A stretch of 64,000 bases of DNA from Desemzia sp. RIT 804. Its GTDB lineage: Bacteria; Bacillota; Bacilli; Lactobacillales; Carnobacteriaceae. The translations under genes were made by a program, and so were the position numbers. Below the pieces are notes generated by a model that saw nothing but the letters and a program-made list of their open reading frames with translations, did no database searches and was not told where the DNA came from. Of the stretch, positions 28,201-35,448 are shown one piece after another (within the stretch, counting starts at the first letter, position 1; each line of letters begins with the position of its first letter). The stretch spans positions 124,001-188,000 of the forward strand of contig NZ_JAFEMV010000002.1 of the NCBI RefSeq assembly GCF_016892605.1, given 5' to 3'.

Positions 28201-28828
28201 AGTTGAAGTCATCTTGTGGAATAAAAGCAAACCCATCTAAGGTACCTGAACCTATAGAGGTATTTCCTCTAGCGTTGTTTTCAATAAATTGAGGCGAATT
28301 GGCAAAACCGACAACTTGATATGTTAGACCAGTAAAAGAATCATCTAAATTGATAGAATCATCATTTGTTTTAAACATGATTATATCGCCGATTGAGTAC
28401 TCTTCTGTATATGCATTTTTTGCGTCTAGAATGATCTCACCTGAATTTTCAGGAAGTCTTCCTTCCACTAAAATAGGTTGATTGATATCCGGCTGATCAG
28501 TATTTGGAGTACTTACGATTTTTGTAACCAAATCTGTACCTTCCAATATCACATCTTGTGTATAAACTGCTTCAACAAAAGAGCCTTCTACATTCTTCAA
28601 CAACTCAATATCGTCATTTGTTAATCCATATGTAGAAAGGACTTTGACATCCATCAAATTATTTTCTTTATAGTGTGTGTCTGCTGTATCAACCATATCT
28701 GGGCTGGTAGCCTTGATACCTGAATAAAAAGCTACTCCCAGCAAAATAATCAAGAAGATAGACAAAAACCGCATTTTTGATTTAGCTATTTCACGAAAAA
28801 TATCTTTCCATAATGTTTTCTTCTTCAC
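25241..28828 (-). CDS. Large FtsX-family ABC permease with coiled-coil extracellular domain
   Basis: A 1195-residue permease. One N-terminal membrane helix (about 20-40, RFLSIFLIILLGVAFYSG) leads to a MacB-like periplasmic-core domain (about 45-240). A long extracellular coiled coil of repeated Q/E/A-rich heptads follows (about 245-620, with many QAELDDGRAEIEEGK-type segments). Then comes an FtsX block with three helices (about 650-790), a second extracellular domain, and a final FtsX block (about 1040-1190). This is the exporter/mechanotransmission class rather than an importer. It lies 10 bp after its ATPase gene. The long coiled coil suggests that it reaches through the cell wall to a partner; the partner is unknown. 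Confidence 0.9.
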   Translation of the reverse strand: MKKKTLWKDIFREIAKSKMRFLSIFLIILLGVAFYSGIKATSPDMVDTADTHYKENNLMDVKVLSTYGLTNDDIELLKNVEGSFVEAVYTQDVILEGTDLVTKIVSTPNTDQPDINQPILVEGRLPENSGEIILDAKNAYTEEYSIGDIIMFKTNDDSINLDDSFTGLTYQVVGFANSPQFIENNARGNTSIGSGTLDGFAFIPQDDFNLDIYTEAYLTFSSLEDLQSYSDEYETAVKDKQTAVEEALSKRPEERREEIQQRIQDEIDKGQAELDDGRAEIEEGKQVLADAETQLANARAELDQGWQEYNNGVETFETEIANGQATIDQNTQELENSRIEIVNGKAALDTAQEELNNSKAALEQERISGETQIVNGTAALQSARETVTIPNETISAENQNALVNGAQAINPEISGVINGYLEGTVPVQSVLSAINEVEANVSSIDETEEAAISIQAWIEMARSVIQIPGMNVPLDQQVQVSEQLNTIEVELGELMTNYYDGVIPPTNTVEVLNTAETRLLSIRQQLDNYEAELNAGQEQIDQQRAELEAAEGQIAVGRAALEEAQNELNQQKENGEIELQQAEAELGQGEAEYQDAVEKFQSEKTEAEAEIVEAEAELAKGQRELDKAKAELDDVTLPEYYVLDRNTNPGYAEFKDNAERIASIAEIFPVFFFLIAALVSLTTMTRMVDEQRTQIGTLKALGYTNWDISKKFLVYATLASLTGAVIGLLLGFHLFPTVIINAYGSLYNLSSVQIGYYLEDVIVSLIIAFLCTGLTALVAVRVSLKSNAANLMRPKAPKVGKRILLERIPFIWNRFTFTQKITARNIFRYKRRMLMTVAGISGCTALLLTGFGLSDSISDVGTLQYGKINQYESIVALNTGATDYEKDEYTQLIENTSELESGLKVYQEIYNAEVDGVNPQDVTLFVPETTDNLDEFVSLTDRTSDEEYTLTNAGAVVSEKLADLFDLQAGDTLTLEDADNQEISVTVDHITENYLQHFVYLSPDYYESVVGEVPEANTHLLNFDESENWENGFGQQLTQLDAVVGVTFTSFISEAFKDTLESLVVVTIVLVVSAALLAFVVLYNLTNINVSERIRELSTIKVLGFYDKEVTMYVYRENFLLTLMGTAVGLLLGLLLHGFVLETAELDIMMFSPVVALSSYIYSALLTILFSTIVMIFMHVKLKNVDMLEALKTVE

Positions 28829-28838
28829 AGTCTCACCT

Positions 28839-29540
28839 CTACCATTCTATCTCTGCAACAGATTTAGGATTGGGATTTAGTGTGACCTTACGTACTTTTG
28901 CATTATTGATTTCAATCGTGCGATCCGCAATTGGAGTTATCGCCTGGTTATGAGTAATAACAATTACGGTTGTGCCATAATTCTCACAAGTGTCTTTTAA
29001 CAGCTTCAATACTTGTTTCCCTGTTTCATAATCCAAAGCACCAGTCGGTTCATCACAAAGCAATAATTTCGGTTGCTTTGCCAAAGCTCTCGCAATGGCT
29101 ACGCGTTGTTGCTCCCCTCCTGATAATTGAGCTGGGAAGTTATTCATTCGATGGCCTAGGCCAACTTCTTGAAGAATTTTTTCAGGATCCAAGGCATTGA
29201 TTGAAATTTCAGAAGCTAATTCCACATTTTCTTTTGCCGTTAAATTGGGCACTAAGTTATAGGATTGAAAAACAAAGCCAATAGATTCTCTACGGTAACG
29301 GATTAGTTGTTTATCATTAAAATCAGAAATATCAATTCCATCTATTTCTATTAATCCCTCATCAGCCGTATCCATTCCGCCTAAAATATTCAGCACCGTT
29401 GTTTTTCCCGCACCACTAGGGCCCACAATAACTGCAAACTCACCTTCTTCAATATCAAAGGTAACTCCATCATTTGCGGCAACGATCGTTTCGCCCATTT
29501 TATAGCGTTTGTACTCATCTTTTATTTTAACAAAAGCCAT
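28839..29540 (-). CDS. LolD/MacB-type ABC transporter ATPase
   Basis: A 233-residue ATPase with Walker [11 protein letters not shown]-loop [13 protein letters not shown], signature [15 protein letters not shown], Walker [13 protein letters not shown] and H-loop VIVITHN. The Q-loop and signature text places it in the MacB/LolD group that serves FtsX-type permeases, and the permease gene follows after 10 bp. There is a good ribosome site (AGAAAGAGTTGAG) before the ATG at 29540. Confidence 0.95.
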   Translation of the reverse strand: MAFVKIKDEYKRYKMGETIVAANDGVTFDIEEGEFAVIVGPSGAGKTTVLNILGGMDTADEGLIEIDGIDISDFNDKQLIRYRRESIGFVFQSYNLVPNLTAKENVELASEISINALDPEKILQEVGLGHRMNNFPAQLSGGEQQRVAIARALAKQPKLLLCDEPTGALDYETGKQVLKLLKDTCENYGTTVIVITHNQAITPIADRTIEINNAKVRKVTLNPNPKSVAEIEW

Positions 29541-29631
29541 TTTCTCAACTCTTTCTAAATAATATGTTTTCTACTTTATGCTAGCTGAATATAGATACCC
29601 GTACAGTTTAACAAAAAAAATGCATTTAAAG

Positions 29632-29669
29632 AATAGTTAAACCCTTATATTTATAAAGGTTTAACTATT
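29632..29669. terminator. Terminator between the amino-acid permease and ABC genes
   Basis: AATAGTTAAACC and GGTTTAACTATT form a perfect 12-bp stem, with T-rich flanks on both strands. It lies 16 bp after the amino-acid permease stop. Confidence 0.7.
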
Positions 29670-29684
29670 TTCTTTATGAATGCA

Positions 29685-31076
29685 TTATTTTTTAGTGTTC
29701 ATTTTGCTGTGCGTATAACCATATACTATATAGATAACTACCCCGACTGCTAACCAGACCACGAAAGACACCCAAATAGTCCATGATAGTTGCACCATTA
29801 AATAAACACAGACCAGAATAGACAATATCGGTAATATCGGAACCAAAGGAACACGGAACTCACCTTTTTTCGGTTCCCCATAATCTTTTCTTAATTTAAT
29901 GATCCCGGCAGCCATGATCGCAAAAACCATCAATGTAACGATATTTGTTAGTTCAGCGAGTTTACCTAAAGGGATAATTCCAGATAAAACAGCTGTGACG
30001 ATTCCGGCAACCATGGTAGCTTTTTTAGGAGTATGATTTTTTTCATCTATTTCACTTAAAAATTCAGGTAGTAATCCATCTCTGCTGATAGCAAATATCA
30101 ATCGTCCTAATCCATACATCATAGAAATAAGCACTGTTAACAGCGTTAAAATAGCACCCACTGAAATCATCCCTGCTACAAAGTCCTGCCCGATGAATCG
30201 CATAGCAAATGATACAGGATCACGAACATCCAGATTCGCAAATGGCACAACACCTGTTAATACTAGTGTCACTAAAATATATAAAATCGTTGCTATCCCT
30301 AAAGACCCAATGATTCCTCGAGGCATGCTTTTTTGCGGATCTTTTGTTTCTTCTGCTGCTGTACTTACAGCATCAAATCCAAGAAAAGCAAAAAATACAA
30401 TTGCTGCTCCTTCTATAACCCCATCTAATCCAAACGGCGCAAACGGTGTCCAATTTGCTGGCTTGACGTAAAAAACACCGACCACTAAGAACAGTGCAAT
30501 TAGTCCAAATTTCACATACACCATCATACTATTTAAACGAAGAGCTTTTTTAGCTCCTTGCATCACTATATAGCTTACTATAAGTGTTATTAAAACTGCG
30601 ATCAAATCGATATAAGTGCCATTTTCTACATTGTAAGAAGCTCGCAAAGCTGGGGCCAATCCAATTCCTAAACCACTTAGAAATCCGTTTAGATAACCAG
30701 ACCATCCTGAAGCTACAGAAGCGCAGGCCAATAAATATTGGCACAGCATCAACCATCCCACAAGCCAGCCTACAATTTCACCAAAGATAGCATACCCATA
30801 AGAATAAGCTCCTCCAGATACTGGCATTCTTGACGCAAATTCTGCAAAACACAATGCGCTTAACGCACAAGAAAAAGCTGCGATTATGAACGAAATAATT
30901 AAAGCTGGTCCTGCAGTAATTGCACTAGCAGTTCCTGTAATAACAAAAATACCCGTACCAACAATGGCTCCTAAACCTAATAAAATCAAATCCATCGTCT
31001 TTAATTCTTTTGGCAACCCAGATTGCCTTTCTTCTCCTACTGTTACAGGAAGCTTTCTAAAATAACTCATCTTCAT
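29685..31076 (-). CDS. APC-superfamily amino-acid permease (CAT/YfnA-like)
   Basis: A 463-residue transporter with about twelve predicted helices. Typical landmarks are the unwound helix I region LGLGAIVGTGIFVITG (about 32-47), FAEFASRMPVSGGAYSYGYA, FFAFLGFDAVSTAAEETKDP and GRLIFAISRDGLLPE. These match the cationic amino-acid transporter subgroup (YfnA-like). The specific amino acid is not readable from sequence. The start is one of two ATGs (31076 or 31070) near GGGCGG. It is divergent from the flavoprotein gene and has its own terminator. Confidence 0.9.
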   Translation of the reverse strand: MKMSYFRKLPVTVGEERQSGLPKELKTMDLILLGLGAIVGTGIFVITGTASAITAGPALIISFIIAAFSCALSALCFAEFASRMPVSGGAYSYGYAIFGEIVGWLVGWLMLCQYLLACASVASGWSGYLNGFLSGLGIGLAPALRASYNVENGTYIDLIAVLITLIVSYIVMQGAKKALRLNSMMVYVKFGLIALFLVVGVFYVKPANWTPFAPFGLDGVIEGAAIVFFAFLGFDAVSTAAEETKDPQKSMPRGIIGSLGIATILYILVTLVLTGVVPFANLDVRDPVSFAMRFIGQDFVAGMISVGAILTLLTVLISMMYGLGRLIFAISRDGLLPEFLSEIDEKNHTPKKATMVAGIVTAVLSGIIPLGKLAELTNIVTLMVFAIMAAGIIKLRKDYGEPKKGEFRVPLVPILPILSILVCVYLMVQLSWTIWVSFVVWLAVGVVIYIVYGYTHSKMNTKK

Positions 31077-31216
31077 CCGCCCACTCTATATTAAATTCTT
31101 GTTTAAATCATTACACTACATATTAACAATAAGATGACTTAAATAATATCTTTCCTACTATTTTCTCATATTTTCTTTAGAGAATCTCATCCATATTCAC
31201 AGATAAAAACGCTTTA

Positions 31217-31245
31217 TTGACTAATTTAGGTGATTAGGCAATAAT
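31217..31245 (+). promoter_or_regulatory. Possible promoter of the flavoprotein gene
   Basis: TTGACT (31217-31222), 17 nt, then AATAAT (31240-31245), about 60 nt before the ATG at 31303. A further TAAAAT lies at 31251, so the exact -10 is uncertain. Confidence 0.4.
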
Positions 31246-31302
31246 TATGCTAAAATAGACCTACTAAAAAGACTAACAACTAGTGATTAAGGAGTTAAAC
31301 AA

Positions 31303-32571
31303 ATGGATTCGAATGTAATTGTAGTCGGTGGCGGAACGAGTGGTATGATGGCTGCCATCTCTGCTGCTGAAAATGGCGCTAAAGTAATATTGGTAGAAAA
31401 AAATAAAACTCTCGGAAGAAAATTATTGGTGACTGGAAATGGACGTTGCAATGTGACCAATAACCGTGATAAAGAAGAAATCATCGCCCACATTCCGGGT
31501 AACGGACGTTTCTTGTATAGCGCATTTGCACAATACGACAACTATGACATTATGGACTTTTTCCGTTCCAATGGTGTGGCATTAAAAGAAGAAGATCATG
31601 GTCGCATGTTTCCAACCACAGACAAAGCAAGAACGATTTTAGAAACATTGATCAAAATTATGGATCGTTTAAATATCCAAGTCTATACCGATGCTCCTGT
31701 AGAGACGGTATTATATGAAGATAATAAAGTAAAAGGCCTATTATTGAAAGACGGACGAACTTTAACTGCTTCTTCTGTCGTTTTGTCTGTCGGCGGAAAG
31801 GCTATGCCTCGAACAGGTTCAACAGGTGATGGTTACAAATGGGCTAAAAAAGCCGGCCATACCATAAAAGAGTTGTATCCCACAGAATCACCGGTAACTT
31901 CTGCAGAACCGTTTATCCAAGATCGAACTTTGCAAGGTCTTTCTTTACGAGACGTTACTTTAAGTGTACTCAATAAAAAAGGGAAAAATGTTGTTTCTCA
32001 TCAAATGGACATGATCTTCACCCATTTTGGTGTTTCCGGTCCAGCTGTATTGCGCTGCTCAATGTTTGTTCATCAAACTTTGAAACGAGACAAAACAGAA
32101 TCTGTGACAATGACGATTGATTCCTTACCGCAAACAACGGCTCATGAATTGAAACAACAATTGCAACAATTGGTGAAATCTGACGGAGATAAAGCCGTCA
32201 AAAACGCTTTAAAAGGCTTTGTTCCAGAACGCTTCTTGTTATTTGGATTAACTCGATTAAACATTGAAGAAAATACTCCGTTAAAACAACTGACTGCCCA
32301 ACAATTAGAACTGTTCGCTGAATTTTTGAAAGATTTCCGTTTCCAAGTAAATGGTTCGCTACCTATAGAAAAAGCGTTCGTTACAGGCGGAGGCGTGAAC
32401 ACAAAAGAAGTGAACCCTAAAACCATGGAAAGTAAATTAACCAAAGGCCTTTATTTCAGTGGTGAATTCCTAGATTACAACGGATACACCGGAGGATATA
32501 ACATCACCGGAGCCTTTATCACAGGAAGAATAGCCGGAAAACACGCCGCCCTATCATCACAAGATGCGTAG
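31303..32571 (+). CDS. HI0933/YhiN-family FAD-dependent oxidoreductase; C-terminus and stop lie in a repeat
   Basis: A 422-residue flavoprotein. The N-terminal FAD-binding motif is VVGGGTSGMMAAI (about 7-19), followed by GRKLLVTGNGRCNVTN, which is characteristic of the HI0933 (BaiN-like) group. Further blocks are GGKAMPRTGSTGDGY, FTHFGVSGPAVLR and the C-terminal FAD segment GLYFSGEFLDYNGYTGGYN. The physiological reaction is unknown. The start has AAGGAG 8 nt upstream. The last codons (CAA GAT GCG TAG) are the first bases of a family B repeat: the same CAAGATGCGTAG recurs at 32681, so the repeat has supplied the stop codon. Confidence 0.9.
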   Translation: MDSNVIVVGGGTSGMMAAISAAENGAKVILVEKNKTLGRKLLVTGNGRCNVTNNRDKEEIIAHIPGNGRFLYSAFAQYDNYDIMDFFRSNGVALKEEDHGRMFPTTDKARTILETLIKIMDRLNIQVYTDAPVETVLYEDNKVKGLLLKDGRTLTASSVVLSVGGKAMPRTGSTGDGYKWAKKAGHTIKELYPTESPVTSAEPFIQDRTLQGLSLRDVTLSVLNKKGKNVVSHQMDMIFTHFGVSGPAVLRCSMFVHQTLKRDKTESVTMTIDSLPQTTAHELKQQLQQLVKSDGDKAVKNALKGFVPERFLLFGLTRLNIEENTPLKQLTAQQLELFAEFLKDFRFQVNGSLPIEKAFVTGGGVNTKEVNPKTMESKLTKGLYFSGEFLDYNGYTGGYNITGAFITGRIAGKHAALSSQDA

Positions 32572-32681
32572 AGGCCTTGGGAGCAATGAAGCAAAAACAG
32601 GAAATTTTAAATGGGATTCTTTTCATCCCAATTAAAATTTATCTTTTTTGCAAAATCGCTAGGCCTCGAAGCTCCACGAGC
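32560..32681 (+). repeat. Family B repeat, unit 1 (overlaps the flavoprotein stop)
   Basis: It starts CAAGATGCGTAGAGGCCTTG. The outer stem is AGGCCT with AGGCCT (self-complementary), and the inner stem AAATTTTAA-TGGGAT pairs with ATCCCA-TTAAAATTT, followed by ATCTTTTTTG. It can act as a terminator for the flavoprotein gene. Confidence 0.88.
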
Positions 32682-32799
32682 AAGATGCGTAGGTCGCTTG
32701 GTAGACGCGAAAAGAAAATAGGAAATTCAACTGAGGATGCTCTTTATCCTCAATTGAATTTATCTTTTTCTCGAGTGTCTAGCGACCGAAGCTCTATTA
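32682..32799 (+). repeat. Family B repeat, unit 2
   Basis: It starts AAGATGCGTAGGTCGCTTGG. The outer stem GGTCGCT pairs with AGCGACC, and the inner stem AAATTCAA-TGAGGAT with ATCCTCA-TTGAATTT, then ATCTTTTTC. Both stems differ from unit 1 while keeping pairing. Confidence 0.88.
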
Positions 32800-32860
32800 C
32801 AAGATGCGCAGAAAGCCCGAAAGAGATGAAGGGAAAATGTATTAAAATAAAGATCTATTT
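32800..32860 (+). repeat. Family B repeat, unit 3, truncated
   Basis: CAAGATGCGCAGAAAGCCCG followed by GAGATGAAGGGAAAAT resembles the first half of a unit. The second arm is absent, and the nucleotidase ribosome site follows. Confidence 0.65.
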
Positions 32861-32877
32861 GAAAGGATTTTAGCACT

Positions 32878-33447
32878 ATGAGAAAACGCATTGCAATCGA
32901 TATGGACCAAGTATTAGCTGACATGGAAATTAGTTTTATGGAACTATACAAAAAGGAATACCAGGTAACTTTTGATTCTACAGAAGACTATATTGCTCAA
33001 AATCCTGATTTTGATATCGTTAGCGTGATCAAAGAGTTGTACCCTTTGTTCAACACATATGAATTTTTTCGAAAAATTCCAGTCATGAAAGATGCACAAA
33101 AGGTAGTACGTGAATTGAATGAACATTATGATCTATATATTGCAACAGCTGCTATGGAAGTACCTAACACGTTCAAAGCAAAGTATGAATGGTTATTAGA
33201 GCATTTTGACTTTCTAAATCCGCAACGCTTTGTTTTTTGTGGAGAAAAAAGTGTCATACATGCTGATTACCTAGTTGATGATTCGATTCGTCAATTGGAT
33301 CGTTTTTCTGGTACTGGTTTACTGTATACTAACTCTTTAAACCAAGAAGATTGCTCCTACGAGAGAGTTTACAGTTGGATAGATATTCGGGATTATTTTA
33401 TGGATGAGAAAAGATTTCCAGATTTAACTAGTTCACGACAACATTAA
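32878..33447 (+). CDS. 5'(3')-deoxyribonucleotidase-like HAD phosphatase (NT5C type)
   Basis: A 189-residue HAD-superfamily protein. Motif I IDMDQVLADM (Asp8 and Asp10) gives the nucleophile and acid/base. Motif II ATAAMEV, a lysine in FVFCGEKSVIHADYLVDD, and motif III VDDS follow the NT5C pattern of small pyrimidine nucleotidases. It probably dephosphorylates deoxynucleoside or related monophosphates in the cytosol. The ATG lies 10 nt behind AAAGGA. The gene is separated from the flavoprotein by family B repeats, and a terminator follows at 33455. Confidence 0.85.
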   Translation: MRKRIAIDMDQVLADMEISFMELYKKEYQVTFDSTEDYIAQNPDFDIVSVIKELYPLFNTYEFFRKIPVMKDAQKVVRELNEHYDLYIATAAMEVPNTFKAKYEWLLEHFDFLNPQRFVFCGEKSVIHADYLVDDSIRQLDRFSGTGLLYTNSLNQEDCSYERVYSWIDIRDYFMDEKRFPDLTSSRQH

Positions 33448-33454
33448 TACTTAA

Positions 33455-33486
33455 AAGGATGGAGAACGTCCTCCATCCTTCTTTTT
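33455..33486 (+). terminator. Terminator of the nucleotidase gene
   Basis: AAGGATGGAG (33455-33464) pairs with CTCCATCCTT (33471-33480) and is followed by CTTTTT. Confidence 0.88.
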
Positions 33487-33514
33487 AAACTTTTCTTCAT
33501 GGAGGTGTGTCTGA

Positions 33515-34348
33515 TTGAAAAAAATTTTTATAGGTATTCTTTTTTTACTACTCCTTCTCTTCCTCACTATCATTCATGGTTATCATGAAAACCGTACGCT
33601 AGAAGTTGAAAACCTCACTATTTCATTACCAAATCTTCCAAACAATTTAGACCAGCTAAAGATCGTCCACTTATCCGATATCCATTTTCCGAATAATCGT
33701 ATTGATCCTGCTGAACTCATTGCCGAAACAAAAAAAGTCCAGCCTGATTTAATTTTTTTAACTGGAGATTTGATGGATCGCAGTGCCGATATCAGTCAAA
33801 TCCCATTAGCTGATCTGATAGCATCTTTGTCTGAGATAGCCCCAACCTATTCAGTATCTGGAAACCATGAAACTTCTAGTGAACAATTAGAAGAATGGAA
33901 TGCGATTATGGTTCAAAATGGTGCAGTTTTATTAGAAAACGAGATGGAATTGATCACTATCGCTGAAGAACAATTAGCTATCGTTGGGTTGGAAGATTGG
34001 AGTCGAATATCTGACGTAACATTAAGAGAGAGTATTGAAGGTTTGCCTGTTTTACTCTTAGCGCATCACCCAGAATTCTTTAACTCTTATCTAACAGATA
34101 ATCCAACTATCCAACCTGACATTACGTTTAGCGGACACGCACATGGTGGACAAATTCGCTTGCCGTTCATCGGACCTTTATTTGCCCCAGGACAAGGTTT
34201 TTTCCCGGACTACACTTCAGGGATCTACGAAAGTCCTCAAAATACACACCAAAAACTAGTTGTCAGCCGCGGAATTGGTAACAGCTTGTTTCCTTTACGC
34301 ATCAATAATAAACCACACTTTATTATTATCACTTTGACAAATGAATAA
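33515..34348 (+). CDS. Membrane-anchored metallophosphoesterase (YkuE-like)
   Basis: A 277-residue calcineurin-like phosphoesterase with an N-terminal signal anchor (about 4-22, FIGILFLLLLLFLTIIHGYH). The metal motifs are HLSDIHF, TGDLMDR, SGNHE, LAHHPE and SGHAHGGQ, a complete two-metal active site. B. subtilis YkuE of this type is exported and cell-wall associated; the substrate is unknown. The start is TTG at 33515, supported by GGAGG with 8-9 nt spacing. It is a single gene between terminators at 33455 and 34352. Confidence 0.9.
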   Translation: MKKIFIGILFLLLLLFLTIIHGYHENRTLEVENLTISLPNLPNNLDQLKIVHLSDIHFPNNRIDPAELIAETKKVQPDLIFLTGDLMDRSADISQIPLADLIASLSEIAPTYSVSGNHETSSEQLEEWNAIMVQNGAVLLENEMELITIAEEQLAIVGLEDWSRISDVTLRESIEGLPVLLLAHHPEFFNSYLTDNPTIQPDITFSGHAHGGQIRLPFIGPLFAPGQGFFPDYTSGIYESPQNTHQKLVVSRGIGNSLFPLRINNKPHFIIITLTNE

Positions 34349-34351
34349 ATT

Positions 34352-34400
34352 ACAAACCTTTAGACAGTTTTTTTACAGTTCTAAAGGTTTGTTTAATTTT
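34352..34400 (+). terminator. Terminator of the metallophosphoesterase gene
   Basis: ACAAACCTTTAGA and TCTAAAGGTTTGT are perfect 13-bp arms, followed by TTAATTTTG. It directly follows the stop codon. Confidence 0.82.
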
Positions 34401-34480
34401 GTCTTTTGTATATTCCTTTATCAGACTTTCTCGTGTACGCTTACAGCAACAACTGCTTTTACACAGAAAGGAAAATGACA

Positions 34481-34825
34481 ATGCATCCTATTTACCGTTT
34501 ATATTGGTCTTCTTTTCAAAATATCTTTATTTTTCTCAGCCTTACCTTGACTCTGCTGTTTATCGGCTCTTTCTTTATTGGCAAAGAGAGGTCCTCTGCT
34601 ATAAAAAATGCCGTATTGCTGTGGATACCATCTTTGACAACCTTTATAACCGTAATGTTTGTTTCCTTCTTTTCAGGAATATTAATCGATGAATTAAACA
34701 TCCCAACAGATAATCTTCTTCTCACTTTAATGGGCTATTCAACGATTATCTTTTTTTTGCATACTGGAACCCTTATTTTCAAAGTGTTCCGAAAGAGAAA
34801 AAAACAGTATTATTTAAGTCATTAG
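34481..34825 (+). CDS. Small membrane protein of unknown function
   Basis: A 114-residue protein with three predicted helices (IFIFLSLTLTLLFIGSFFI; LTTFITVMFVSFFSGILI; LLLTLMGYSTIIFFLHTGTL) and a basic C-terminus (RKRKKQ). The DELNIP segment between helices 2 and 3 somewhat recalls small DUF3021-type proteins, but I would not assign it. Start ATG 34481 lies 8 nt behind AAAGGA; an overlapping frame at 34399 has no ribosome site and is rejected. A strong bidirectional terminator follows. Confidence 0.65.
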   Translation: MHPIYRLYWSSFQNIFIFLSLTLTLLFIGSFFIGKERSSAIKNAVLLWIPSLTTFITVMFVSFFSGILIDELNIPTDNLLLTLMGYSTIIFFLHTGTLIFKVFRKRKKQYYLSH

Positions 34826-34861
34826 CCATTTAAATGGGAAAATTTGAAGTGAAAAAATGCA

Positions 34862-34913
34862 AAAAAGAACTCTAACGAACGATTTTTTCAATCGATTCGT
34901 TAGAGTTCTTTTT
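34862..34913. terminator. Bidirectional terminator between convergent genes
   Basis: Perfect 18-bp arms AAAAAGAACTCTAACGAA / TTCGTTAGAGTTCTTTTT around a 16-nt loop, with A and T runs on both sides. It serves the small membrane protein and the ybaK-like gene. Confidence 0.92.
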
Positions 34914-34925
34914 ATTGATAGTTTT

Positions 34926-35423
34926 TTAGAACTTTACAGCTTCAATTTCTGCAAATGATCCATGTGTAATGGAAACCAAATCATTTGATGCTAATTCTAC
35001 CTGCATGCCTCTTTTTCCCGCTGAAACAATTATTCTGTCCATTTCGATAGCTTGAGCAGATAAATAAGTAGGAAAATTCTTTTTCATTCCTATCGGCGAA
35101 CAGCCTCCACGAACGTAACCTGTAGTTTCTAGCAAGGCATTCATAGGGAGCATCTCGATTTTTTTGTTTCCACTAGCCCTAGCTAGAGACTTTAGATTCA
35201 ATTCACTAGTGCCAGGAATGACGGCAACTACCACACCCGTTTTATCACCTATTGTGACGAGCGTTTTAAAAATTTGCTCTTTAGGGACCGCTAACTTTTC
35301 AATCGCTTCTTCTGCTCCTAAGTGATCTTCACTCCATGGAAAAGTATGCACTTGAAAAGAAATGGCATTTTTTTCAAGTATTCGAATCGCATTTGTTTTT
35401 TGATGTTTTGCTTTATTCCCCAT
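34926..35423 (-). CDS. ybaK: Cys-tRNA(Pro)/Cys-tRNA(Cys) deacylase, YbaK/EbsC family
   Basis: A 165-residue editing enzyme that hydrolyses Cys-tRNA(Pro) formed in error by prolyl-tRNA synthetase. It has the YbaK fold signatures FKTLVTIGD, VVAVIPGTSELNLKSLA, the GGCSPIGMKK loop and ISAGKRG-like VSAGKRGMQVEL. The enterococcal homologue is called EbsC. I place the start at ATG 35423 behind GAAAGAAG, rather than GTG 35432. It follows the rRNA methyltransferase gene by about 25 bp and is probably co-transcribed with it, so both products serve translation fidelity. Confidence 0.92.
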   Translation of the reverse strand: MGNKAKHQKTNAIRILEKNAISFQVHTFPWSEDHLGAEEAIEKLAVPKEQIFKTLVTIGDKTGVVVAVIPGTSELNLKSLARASGNKKIEMLPMNALLETTGYVRGGCSPIGMKKNFPTYLSAQAIEMDRIIVSAGKRGMQVELASNDLVSITHGSFAEIEAVKF

Positions 35424-35448
35424 TACAAGCACTTCTTTCTATTAAAGA

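Noticed and set aside
32577-32873. 98-codon plus-strand frame between the flavoprotein and nucleotidase genes
   Set aside because: It runs entirely through family B repeat units, has no ribosome site, and its translation shows two copies of the repeat rather than a protein.
34399-34692. 97-codon plus-strand frame
   Set aside because: It overlaps the membrane protein at 34481 in another frame, without a ribosome site; its composition is less plausible than the three-helix protein.
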